Made by a program: the position numbers and the translations under genes. From a virus, in IMG/VR virus record IMGVR_UViG_3300027743_000027, positions 1 through 64,000 of that record: a stretch of DNA of 64,000 nucleotides. One strand, 5' to 3'. Shown here piece by piece: positions 51,414 to 57,939 of the stretch. The notes under the pieces were generated by a model, which saw only the letters and a list, made by a program, of their open reading frames with translations, did no database searches and was not told where the DNA came from. Numbering within the stretch: the first letter of the stretch is position 1; every line of letters starts with the position of its first letter.

Positions 51414-52189
51414 ACCCGGCGCGCCTGCCCACGTCGCTCACCGAGGCGCCCCAGGCACGGCCTGCGCGGCCGACGGTGCCGCTATGGGTCAAGGACGAAC
51501 AGTGGGACGTGTGGCACATCTGGCCGATCTACGAGCGCCTGAGCGCCACGGGCGAGACGCGCACGCTGTGCGGCGATGAGTTCACGTGGACGCCGACGGT
51601 GGTCACCAGCTACCACGTCCTCGAGGCCGTTGGCTGCTACCTGTGCCGCCTGGCGCTCGAGGGCACACCCGTGCCGCGCCGCGGGCGCCGTCGCCACCTG
51701 CCCGGCGGGCCAGGCCAGACGCAACGTGCCAGCAACGCGCCGCAGGCCTCCCGGCGGGCACGCGCCATCGAGCAGGGCGCGACGGTCAAGGTCTACACCA
51801 CGCCGACAGGCGGCACCAGCCAGCGCGCCGTGCCCACGCCGACGATGAAGGCGCGCATGGCGGCCGAGGACGTCGCCTGGGCAGGCACCTTCGAGGTCGG
51901 CACGCGGCTGCAGACGTCACCCTGCCCGTTCTGCGGGCAGTCGAACGTGGGCGCGGCCTTCTGTTCGGCCTGGTGCCAGCGCGAGTGGAATCGCGAGGCG
52001 CAGGATGACAAGCACGAGCGCTCGGGGCGACGCATGGCCAAGCGCCACTTCCTCGAGCAGTTGTACGGCGTCAAGCGCCGCGACACGATCACCTCGTGGA
52101 CGCCACCCGTGCGGCAGATCCGCCAGGGCGCGGGCGGCAGGACCGACAGCGACAACGCGATGCTCTACATCGCGACGAACTACATCTGA
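51404..52189 (+). CDS. Hypothetical protein with C-terminal zinc finger
   Basis: 261 residues from ATG 51404, overlapping the methyltransferase end by ten bases. The N-terminal domain has CGDEF...CYLCRLAL; a basic linker follows; and the C-terminal part has CPFCGQ...FCSAWCQREW, which looks like a zinc finger, then a basic helix. Seven T residues follow the stop. Possibly DNA-binding; no family recognised. Confidence 0.6.
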   Translation: MAVNPARLPTSLTEAPQARPARPTVPLWVKDEQWDVWHIWPIYERLSATGETRTLCGDEFTWTPTVVTSYHVLEAVGCYLCRLALEGTPVPRRGRRRHLPGGPGQTQRASNAPQASRRARAIEQGATVKVYTTPTGGTSQRAVPTPTMKARMAAEDVAWAGTFEVGTRLQTSPCPFCGQSNVGAAFCSAWCQREWNREAQDDKHERSGRRMAKRHFLEQLYGVKRRDTITSWTPPVRQIRQGAGGRTDSDNAMLYIATNYI

Positions 52190-52232
52190 TTTTTTTGTGA
52201 CACGATGACACCGAATCCGATGCCAATAAATG

Positions 52233-52262
52233 TTGACGTCAAGCATGCTTGGCGCGTATAAA
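52233..52262 (+). promoter_or_regulatory. Promoter, probably leaderless
   Basis: TTGACG (52233-52238), 18 bp, TATAAA (52257-52262), then ATG 52269 six bases later. A GACACCGAATCC box occurs further upstream at 52207-52218, but at a different distance from the boxes of the other promoters. The T-run just before (52191 onward) may end the upstream transcript, though without a clear stem. Confidence 0.65.
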
Positions 52263-52268
52263 CACGGC

Positions 52269-53213
52269 ATGCACTTCACCACGTTGACCGAAGCCGAGAG
52301 CTTCATCGTTGCCAGCCAGATCCCGGGCCGCAAGTTCGAGATCACCGATCTGACCGCCGACCTCGAGCAGGCCGCTCGCACGGTCTCGCTGAATTGGATC
52401 TCGCCGTCGAACGGCCACTGGGCCAACAACTTCATGTACGACATGAAGACGCGAGCGCTTGGCAAGGGCCTGTCGGTCGGCCAGGCCAAGGGTGTCCTGA
52501 ACGTCGTCCGCGCCGAGGCCAAGCCTGCGGCGCCCGTGGCCACCACCGCCAGCCTCGAATTGAACGTCGCCAAGGTCCGCACCGCCCGCTTCCGGGTGGT
52601 CGCTGACGACAGCCAGAGCATCGCGGTCCGCCTGAGCGTGCCGACGATGTGGACCGACGCGCCGAAAGGCACGCGCAAGCTGAGCGTCCGCCAGGCCGAC
52701 GGCTGGAGCACGGTTGGCAAGATCTCGCCCGCGGGCGACGTCCAGATCTTCAAGAAGGCTGGCCCGACGCTCGAGGCCCGCGTCCGCCAGGCGCTGACCA
52801 CGCTGGCCAATGCCGACGACGACCTCGTGTACATCCTGGCCTACGCGATGGAAGGCAGCGAGTGCGGCTTCTGCGGCAAGGAACTCGACACGGTCGAGAG
52901 CCTGACGGTCGGCTACGGCCCGACCTGCGCCAAGAAGTTCGGCCTGCCGTGGGGCGCCAAGGCCGTCCCAGCCAAGGTGGCGCTGGCCAAGGCGGGCCTC
53001 GCGCCCGCCGAGGTCGAGACGATCACGGTCAAGGCGGGCCGCACCTACGACGAGATCTTCGGCCAGCAGAAGGCCGACTACGACCTGCAGTACGACACCG
53101 ACGGCGCGGTCGTCACGGGCGCGGGCGTCATCCTGCGCCCCAAGGCTGCCAGCTACGCCGACGACCTGGCCGCTGACGCCGACCTGGCCAACGACCTGGC
53201 GGCAGGCAACTGA
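52269..53213 (+). CDS. Protein with a DUF6011-like Cys4 motif
   Basis: 314 residues. The reading frame is open to ATG 52230, but that codon lies inside the promoter -35, so I use ATG 52269. The N-terminal helical region is followed by an AKVRTARFRVVADD beta domain, then ECGFCGKELDTVESLTVGYG and PTCAKKFG (about 198-225). This Cys4 signature is common in phage and actinobacterial proteins of unknown role. The acidic C-terminus is typical of nucleic-acid or protein mimicry, but no function is known. Confidence 0.72.
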   Translation: MHFTTLTEAESFIVASQIPGRKFEITDLTADLEQAARTVSLNWISPSNGHWANNFMYDMKTRALGKGLSVGQAKGVLNVVRAEAKPAAPVATTASLELNVAKVRTARFRVVADDSQSIAVRLSVPTMWTDAPKGTRKLSVRQADGWSTVGKISPAGDVQIFKKAGPTLEARVRQALTTLANADDDLVYILAYAMEGSECGFCGKELDTVESLTVGYGPTCAKKFGLPWGAKAVPAKVALAKAGLAPAEVETITVKAGRTYDEIFGQQKADYDLQYDTDGAVVTGAGVILRPKAASYADDLAADADLANDLAAGN

Positions 53214-53224
53214 AAGGACCGACC

Positions 53225-53575
53225 ATGAAAGACCCGAATTGCGCGGCCTGCCAGGCAGGCGTGGCCAACCCGATCTCGCACCAGGCGGGCTGCCGCTACG
53301 GCGACGACTACCGCCGTGGGCACGAGGCCGTCGAGGCTGAGGGCGACAAGGTGCGCGCCAGCCAGACTGCCGCTCGCGAGGCCAGCAAGGCCGTCCAGCG
53401 CACGCTGGACATCAGCTACATCCTGCAGGGCCAGGACATCGACGGCGCGACGCTCGACCTGTTGAAGGCCGTCTGGGACCGCGCCTACGTCATGGGCCAG
53501 TGGCGTGGCATGGACACGCTGAAGGCGAACCTCGAGGCGGCGGTCGGCCAGACGTTGAGTGAGGGCCCACGATGA
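53225..53575 (+). CDS. Hypothetical helical protein
   Basis: 116 residues with a GAAAGGACC ribosome-binding site. CAACQ and a later Cys occur near the N-terminus, followed by charged helices and an acidic end. Similar Cys-plus-helix proteins recur in this region. Coupled to the next gene by ATGA. No family recognised. Confidence 0.6.
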   Translation: MKDPNCAACQAGVANPISHQAGCRYGDDYRRGHEAVEAEGDKVRASQTAAREASKAVQRTLDISYILQGQDIDGATLDLLKAVWDRAYVMGQWRGMDTLKANLEAAVGQTLSEGPR

Positions 53576-53805
53576 TCGACCGCTGCTGCTGCGACCGCTG
53601 TGAGGGCCGCGAGGACGGCCTCTGGCGCGACGACGACGCTTACGCGCTGCGGCGCCCGGCGCTGGCGCCCAGCACGCTCCCAGCGCGCCCCTGTGCGTGC
53701 TGCGGACAGCCTGTGCTCGAGGATGGCTCGTGCACCTGCGGCTACGCGCCTGGCCAGCTACTCGGCCCACACCTCCTGGCGTGCCCGGCGGCACTGCCGT
53801 TCTGA
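53572..53805 (+). CDS. Small double zinc-ribbon-like protein
   Basis: 77 residues. CCCDRC at the start and CACCGQ...CTCG in the second half give two sets of CxxC pairs, likely one structural zinc site or two. Pro-rich linkers. Function unknown. Confidence 0.6.
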   Translation: MIDRCCCDRCEGREDGLWRDDDAYALRRPALAPSTLPARPCACCGQPVLEDGSCTCGYAPGQLLGPHLLACPAALPF

Positions 53806-53821
53806 AAGGACACCGTTTCAC

Positions 53822-54019
53822 GTGGCACAGACCCAAGTTCTCTCGATCCGCCTGACCCTCGAGGAGGTCGCCAAGCTGAGCAAGGTGGCGATCTGCCCGT
53901 GCTGCAAGCAGCGCATCAGCAAGCCCACCACGGCCGCGCAGGCCATCCTCCGCGCCGCGCTGGCCAACGGCGCCGAGGCGCCTGAGCCCGACGACGACGA
54001 CGAGGCGGCGGGCTCGTGA
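53822..54019 (+). CDS. Ribbon-helix-helix-like protein with CPCC motif
   Basis: 65 residues from GTG 53822. VLSIRLTLEEVAKLSKVA followed by CPCC and TTAAQAILRAAL resembles a ribbon-helix-helix strand and two helices with a Cys turn inserted between them. Acidic tail. If correct it is a small DNA-binding regulator; the Cys turn is unusual. Coupled to the secreted protein downstream. Confidence 0.5.
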   Translation: MAQTQVLSIRLTLEEVAKLSKVAICPCCKQRISKPTTAAQAILRAALANGAEAPEPDDDDEAAGS

Positions 54020-54483
54020 AGGCGCTGCGCATCGCCGCCGCGGGCGTCGCGCTCATCGCGGGCGTGCTGCTCGTGGCGCCCGTCACGCCAGCCCGCGCCG
54101 AGTCGATGACCGACATCCTCGCCCGGCACGACGCCAAGAAGGCCGCTGAAGCGGCCGCCCAGAAGGCCCAGGCCGACGCGACCACCGCCGCGATCCTGGC
54201 GCAGCCACGCCCGAGCACGGCTGAGCCGACGCTGCCAGGTACGCCCACCATCATCCTCGACCGACCGCTCAAGCCCGAGGAGACGCCCGCGGAGCGCGAA
54301 GCCCGCTTGAAGCGCGACGAAGCCGACATCATCGCGGTCGAGACCCTGGTCAGGCGCATCCACTCGGGCGTGGTGGTCAAGGCGTGGTTCGACGACGCGC
54401 TCGTGCTGCACCGCGTCTGGCTTGGCCCTGAGGGCCGCTGGCACGAGGCAGGCGGCTCATTCGACTACGTCTCGGCGGACTGA
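54016..54483 (+). CDS. Secreted or envelope protein
   Basis: 155 residues from GTG 54016. A signal peptide (residues 1-28, ending ARAES) is followed by an Ala/Lys/Gln helix, a Pro-rich linker and a mixed C-terminal domain (VVVKAWFDDALVLHRVWLGP). No catalytic motif recognised. It could act in the envelope during infection, for example in superinfection exclusion; that is a guess from location and signal peptide. Confidence 0.6.
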   Translation: MKALRIAAAGVALIAGVLLVAPVTPARAESMTDILARHDAKKAAEAAAQKAQADATTAAILAQPRPSTAEPTLPGTPTIILDRPLKPEETPAEREARLKRDEADIIAVETLVRRIHSGVVVKAWFDDALVLHRVWLGPEGRWHEAGGSFDYVSAD

Positions 54484-54484
54484 G

Positions 54485-54601
54485 GTGGGCAGCTTCACCT
54501 CGTTTCTGATCCTGCTGCTGGTGCTGACGCTGATCGGCTATACGGTCTACATCGTGTGGCTGGTCGCGGGTGGCGGCATGGCCTGGCGACTCGCCCCGTA
54601 G
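54485..54601 (+). CDS. Tiny membrane protein
   Basis: 38 residues from GTG 54485, one base after the previous stop. One transmembrane helix (FLILLLVLTLIGYTVYIVWLV) with a Gly-rich end. It follows the secreted protein and may be its membrane partner. It ends just before the next promoter. Confidence 0.5.
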   Translation: MGSFTSFLILLLVLTLIGYTVYIVWLVAGGGMAWRLAP

Positions 54602-54602
54602 A

Positions 54603-54644
54603 GTCACCGTCATTGTTGACAAGCGCAGCCTTGGCGCGTATATT
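54603..54644 (+). promoter_or_regulatory. Consensus-like promoter with upstream box
   Basis: GTCACCGTCATT box (54603-54614), TTGACA (54616-54621), 17 bp, TATATT (54639-54644). This is the best match to a sigma-70-type consensus in the window. The box is phased 13 bp from the -35, as at 50427, 56886 and 58654. A leader hairpin follows. Confidence 0.8.
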
Positions 54645-54652
54645 CCTCGTGT

Positions 54653-54669
54653 CGGCCGATGGAGGGCCG
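54653..54669 (+). promoter_or_regulatory. Leader hairpin with Shine-Dalgarno in loop (copy 2)
   Basis: CGGCC (54653-54657) pairs with GGCCG (54665-54669) around the invariant loop GATGGAG. Compared with copies 1 and 3 the second stem pair is G-C in place of A-U, a compensatory change. ATG 54675 follows after the GGAGGG. Confidence 0.65.
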
Positions 54670-54674
54670 CAATC

Positions 54675-55334
54675 ATGATCAACCCCACCGTTCGCGCACT
54701 GGTTCCGACCTACTTCTACCTGTCCGTCCGCTACATGGATGGCCTCAAGGACCAGGCCGCCCGCGACAGCTACACGGGCGTCGCGCTCAGCATTGAGTAC
54801 AACGACGGCGTCTACGCGGCGCCTAGCGCGAAGCCCGAGCAGAAGATGGTCTTCTTCAGCGGCGACTTCGGCCAGGACTACAACGACGTGGTCGACTTCG
54901 TTCAGACGATCAACGTCAACGAGGCGCCCTTCATGTGCTCGAGCAGCTTCGACGACTACCTGTTCGACGCGGGCTACGACGCCGTCGAGCCCGTGGCCGA
55001 CGAGATCCCCGTCGCGACCGAGGCCGACCTCGAGGCCGACCAGGCCGCGAGCCAGGCCGAATGGCTCGCCTACTCGACGCCCAGCGCGGCGAGCGTGGCG
55101 CGCTTCACCGCCGTCACCGACCGCGCCCTCGAGATCGACCGCAAGCTCGAGGCCGCGTGGGCCAAGGTGCCCGCCGCCAAGCTGCGTTGGGCGCTGGCCA
55201 ACGTGATCGCGTCGAGCGACTACAACACCAGCTACCCGGGCGCGCCGCTGGGCCGCGCCGAGGCGATGGACGCCATCACGGTGCTCAACGCGCTGCTGGC
55301 CGACCAGGCCGAGGCCGAGGCGCTGCGGCCGTGA
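54675..55334 (+). CDS. Hypothetical acidic protein
   Basis: 219 residues from ATG 54675, set by the leader ribosome-binding site; the frame is open upstream through the promoter. The N-terminal half is beta with many aromatic residues (FYLSVRYMDG, EYNDGVYAA); the C-terminal half is acidic helix. No family recognised. It is driven by the strongest promoter in the region, so it is likely abundant early in infection. Confidence 0.65.
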   Translation: MINPTVRALVPTYFYLSVRYMDGLKDQAARDSYTGVALSIEYNDGVYAAPSAKPEQKMVFFSGDFGQDYNDVVDFVQTINVNEAPFMCSSSFDDYLFDAGYDAVEPVADEIPVATEADLEADQAASQAEWLAYSTPSAASVARFTAVTDRALEIDRKLEAAWAKVPAAKLRWALANVIASSDYNTSYPGAPLGRAEAMDAITVLNALLADQAEAEALRP

Positions 55335-55855
55335 GCAAGCGCAAGCCGAACCAGCAGGCCGGGGTGACCCGGCCTGTTCCATCTCTGGCGCCGTGGACGC
55401 CGTTTCTGCCCGCGACGCCCGTGCACCCGACGCCTGAGAAGGTGGCCGAGCTAGCGCAGATCACGGGCTCGTCGCCCGACGAGGTGTGGGCCTCGATGGT
55501 CCACGACATGGTCAACGGCGAGTGGTGGATTAACAGCCGCTATCTGGTGATCAAGCCTCGCGAGCCGCGCCACGATGGGCTGGGCTACGTGTGGCACCTG
55601 AGCTTCCGCCGCCTGGACCGCCAGCCCGTGGGCCGCGAGCACTTCCGCGACTTCCAGCGCATCAAGAACGAATTGCTCGGGCCCGAGGCCTGCGCCTTCG
55701 AGATCTACCCTGCCGAAAGTCGCCTGGCCGACACGTCAAATCAATTCCATCTTTTTGCCTACGACGATCTCCGCAGTTTCCCTTTCGGGTTCATCAATCG
55801 CGGTGTCCTTGACGACGACTCGGGCATGGTGCAACGCCCGCTCAACGAGGACTAG
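55331..55855 (+). CDS. DUF7694-like phage protein
   Basis: 174 residues from GTG 55331 in GTGA overlap. The core (about 60-160) has WWINSRYLVIKP, HLSFRRLDRQPVGREHFRDF, QRIKNELLGPE and EIYPAESRLADTSNQFHLFA, the signature order of a domain common in phages, with unknown function. The first 40 codons contain a strong hairpin (55355-55376). The last 100 bases are A/T-richer than the rest. Confidence 0.7.
   Translation: MSKRKPNQQAGVTRPVPSLAPWTPFLPATPVHPTPEKVAELAQITGSSPDEVWASMVHDMVNGEWWINSRYLVIKPREPRHDGLGYVWHLSFRRLDRQPVGREHFRDFQRIKNELLGPEACAFEIYPAESRLADTSNQFHLFAYDDLRSFPFGFINRGVLDDDSGMVQRPLNED
55355..55376 (+). terminator. Terminator-like hairpin inside the start of a gene
   Basis: CAGGCCGGG (55355-55363) pairs perfectly with CCCGGCCTG (55368-55376) around GTGA, followed by TTCCATCT. 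It lies 24 bases into the next reading frame, so it may be an attenuator; alternatively the downstream gene may start later than GTG 55331. Confidence 0.45.
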
Positions 55856-56266
55856 ATGGCCAGGCCAGGGCCCAAGCGCGAGCCGCTCGAGGTGCGCTAC
55901 TGGCGCCACGTCGAGATCCGAGGCGACCGCGACTGTTGGCCCTGGACAGGCGCTACCAACGGTAAGGGCTACGGCGTCGTGGCCCGGGGCGGTGACAGCA
56001 ATGGCGTCTCACCGCTCTACGCCCACCGCGTCGCCTACGCACTGGAGCGCGGCATAGACCCGCGCTCGCCGCTGATGCCGCCAGTGGTGCGCCACTTCAA
56101 GTGCAACAACCCGGCATGCCAGAACCCGACGCATCTGCGCGGCGGGTCACATTGGGACAACCACCACGACATGATCAGCCAGGGCCGTGGCTGGTGGCAG
56201 AACCCCGCCACTGTGGCGCGGTCGATGGCCACTCGAGCCGCCCGGCGAGCCAAGGAGAACGCGTGA
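55856..56266 (+). CDS. HNH endonuclease
   Basis: 136 residues. CWPWTGATNGKGYGVV, AHRVAYALE and VRHFKCNNPACQNPTHLRGG followed by DNHHDM are the motifs of HNH_3-type nucleases found in phages. The two Cys and final His/Asn residues form the metal site. It may be a homing-type nuclease or a packaging or recombination nuclease. Coupled to the next gene by GTGA. Confidence 0.85.
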   Translation: MARPGPKREPLEVRYWRHVEIRGDRDCWPWTGATNGKGYGVVARGGDSNGVSPLYAHRVAYALERGIDPRSPLMPPVVRHFKCNNPACQNPTHLRGGSHWDNHHDMISQGRGWWQNPATVARSMATRAARRAKENA

Positions 56267-56874
56267 CCTACTACCACATGACCAGCATCTACCACCTGCC
56301 CGTGATCCTCGAGAGCCGCTACCTGAAGGTGGTCGAGTCGAACGTCGATCTCAACCCGGCCAATGAGCACGCCGGGCCCGACGTGGTCTGGGTGACCACG
56401 AGCCCGCGGCCGCACCAGGGCTGGGCCGAGATGCTGCGGCCCGAGCACGACCACATCGACAAGTGCCGCATCATCATCGAGGTCGATCCGCCCGCGGCCG
56501 ACGTCCACGCCTGGTGGGACTGGTCGACCGCGCACGGCGCCACCGACCACCACAAGTGGGCGCTAGCGGTGTCCGGGACGGTCACCATCCGAGGTGGGCG
56601 CAAGCGCGAGCCCGAACTCGAGCAGCGCCTCCTGGCAGCGGCGCGGGCCGAGTGGCACGTCATCGAGCGCCGCGTGCCGTGGCAGGAGTGGGTGCGCATC
56701 ACCGACCAGCTTTCGGGGCAGATCATCTGGCAGCGCGACGAGGCGCAACTCGCGGGCGGCTTCCGCATGCCACGCCTGTTCCAGCCGCGCCTGGTCAGCA
56801 AGGCGGAAGAGCGCGCCTACTTCGACCGCGTCGCGCCGTCGGTCAATATCGCTCGCGACCTGGGCCTGCTCTGA
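56263..56874 (+). CDS. ADP-ribosyltransferase-fold-like protein
   Basis: 203 residues from GTG 56263. The start YYHMTSIYHLPVILESRYL, followed by SNVDLN and GPDVVWVTTSP, resembles the opening of DarT-like ART folds (H-T-S, a helix before a Gly/Ser turn, then strands). WWDWSTAHG and a later Glu within WHVIERRV fit the rest of such a fold. Similar uncharacterised proteins occur in actinophages. It may modify a host or DNA target; activity is not established. Confidence 0.5.
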   Translation: MTYYHMTSIYHLPVILESRYLKVVESNVDLNPANEHAGPDVVWVTTSPRPHQGWAEMLRPEHDHIDKCRIIIEVDPPAADVHAWWDWSTAHGATDHHKWALAVSGTVTIRGGRKREPELEQRLLAAARAEWHVIERRVPWQEWVRITDQLSGQIIWQRDEAQLAGGFRMPRLFQPRLVSKAEERAYFDRVAPSVNIARDLGLL

Positions 56875-56885
56875 CGCCCCGCCAT

Positions 56886-56928
56886 GTCACCCGAATTGTT
56901 GTCAGGCAGGGGTGATGCGACGTATATT
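56886..56928 (+). promoter_or_regulatory. Promoter with upstream box
   Basis: GTCACCCGAATT (56886-56897), TTGTCA (56899-56904), 18 bp, TATATT (56923-56928) preceded by ACG. Same layout as at 50427 and 54603. A leader hairpin follows. Confidence 0.75.
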
Positions 56929-56938
56929 GTCGGCACAT

Positions 56939-56955
56939 CAGCCGATGGAGGGCTG
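56939..56955 (+). promoter_or_regulatory. Leader hairpin with Shine-Dalgarno in loop (copy 3)
   Basis: CAGCC (56939-56943) pairs with GGCTG (56951-56955) around GATGGAG, extended by a possible U-G pair. ATG 56961 follows. Stem as in copy 1, loop identical in all three. Confidence 0.6.
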
Positions 56956-56960
56956 GACCG

Positions 56961-57083
56961 ATGACCAAGACTCGCTGCACCTGCGGCCACACTCGCAACG
57001 CACACTCGCGCTTCGGCCTTGGCAAGCTGTGGTGCTTCATTCTCGGCTGCCCGTGCGTGAGCATGGAGGAGGCACAATCGTGA
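56961..57083 (+). CDS. 40-residue Cys/His zinc-binding micro-protein
   Basis: Starts at ATG 56961 after the leader ribosome-binding site. CTCGHTRNAH near the start and CFILGCPC near the end give a compact rubredoxin-like or zinc-knuckle arrangement. Coupled to the next gene by a GTGA overlap. It is the first gene behind a strong promoter, so it is probably made in quantity. Function unknown. Confidence 0.65.
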   Translation: MTKTRCTCGHTRNAHSRFGLGKLWCFILGCPCVSMEEAQS

Positions 57084-57838
57084 CGGAGGAAGTGACGTTG
57101 ACAACCGTGGGCCCGACCAGCGTGGTCGCGATGGCCCAGGCGCTCGAGCAGGGCGTGCCGCTGTCGACCGAGGCGGTCCAGGCGGTCTCGCTCGAGCCAC
57201 ACACGTGGACGCCTGACGCGGCGTGCCCGATGCGGTCGCACAACCGCAAGGTCGGCAGCCTGGTCAGTCTGTACGACCTGGCGCACCCGCAGAGCACCAT
57301 CGTAGTCCCGCCGGGCGTGAGCAACGTCGCCTGGCTGGCCCGGTGCGAGACGCACGCCGCCGACTTCTACAGCCGCACCATCAGCCCGGCCTGGAAGGCG
57401 CGCAACCGCCCGTGGGAGTTCTGCCCCGAGTGCGCCGCCGTGTTCGCCTCGCGCTTCGGCGGCGGGCTCAGCAAGCCACGCCGCACGGGCCGCAAGACCA
57501 AGACCATCGCGGTCGCGCCTGCCGCACCCACGGCCAAGCCCAAGCAGTCGAGCGCGGCGCCCGCGCTCATCGAGGCCGTGCCACCCATGCCCGAGGATGC
57601 CATCGACCCGGTCGAGGAAGCCGTCTGGAACGCGTGGTCGAGCAAGCTAGTGACGCTGGCGCCCGCGGGCTCGAGCATCGAGTGGGTCGAGAACTACCAC
57701 TACGAGATCGTCCTGCCCGACAAGCGGACCATCGAGCTACGCGTGCACAACGGCGACGGCATCTACCGCCACCGCGACGCCGCAGGCAAGAGCCACTACC
57801 ACGACGACCTCACCGCGCTGCTGGCCGAGATCGGCTGA
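57080..57838 (+). CDS. Hypothetical protein with zinc motif
   Basis: 252 residues from GTG 57080 with a GGAGGAGG ribosome-binding site. The N-terminal domain carries a Cys near 44, a Cys near 78 and CPEC near 114, likely one zinc site. A Lys/Ala/Pro linker leads to a C-terminal alpha/beta domain (VENYHYEIVLPDKRTIELRV). No family recognised. Followed by a terminator-like hairpin. Confidence 0.65.
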   Translation: MTEEVTLTTVGPTSVVAMAQALEQGVPLSTEAVQAVSLEPHTWTPDAACPMRSHNRKVGSLVSLYDLAHPQSTIVVPPGVSNVAWLARCETHAADFYSRTISPAWKARNRPWEFCPECAAVFASRFGGGLSKPRRTGRKTKTIAVAPAAPTAKPKQSSAAPALIEAVPPMPEDAIDPVEEAVWNAWSSKLVTLAPAGSSIEWVENYHYEIVLPDKRTIELRVHNGDGIYRHRDAAGKSHYHDDLTALLAEIG

Positions 57839-57879
57839 CCGACCTATAGTTGGCCGTGGGCCTCCATCGCCCACTCGCG

Positions 57880-57911
57880 AAGCGCCTGGCTGCCCTTTCG
57901 GCCGGGCGTTT
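57880..57911 (+). terminator. Terminator-like hairpin
   Basis: AAGCGCCTGGC (57880-57890) pairs with GCCGGGCGTTT (57901-57911) over 11 positions including two G-U pairs, ten-base loop, then CGTTTGG. Closely resembles the hairpin at 13462-13497. Ends the 56.9 kb operon. Confidence 0.7.
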
Positions 57912-57939
57912 CGTTTGGCCCATTCCGACACCGAACTGG

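Noticed and set aside
57845-57850. TATAGT as a promoter for the HAD gene
   Set aside because: No -35 is visible, and a strong terminator-like hairpin lies between it and the gene. I left it out as a supported promoter.
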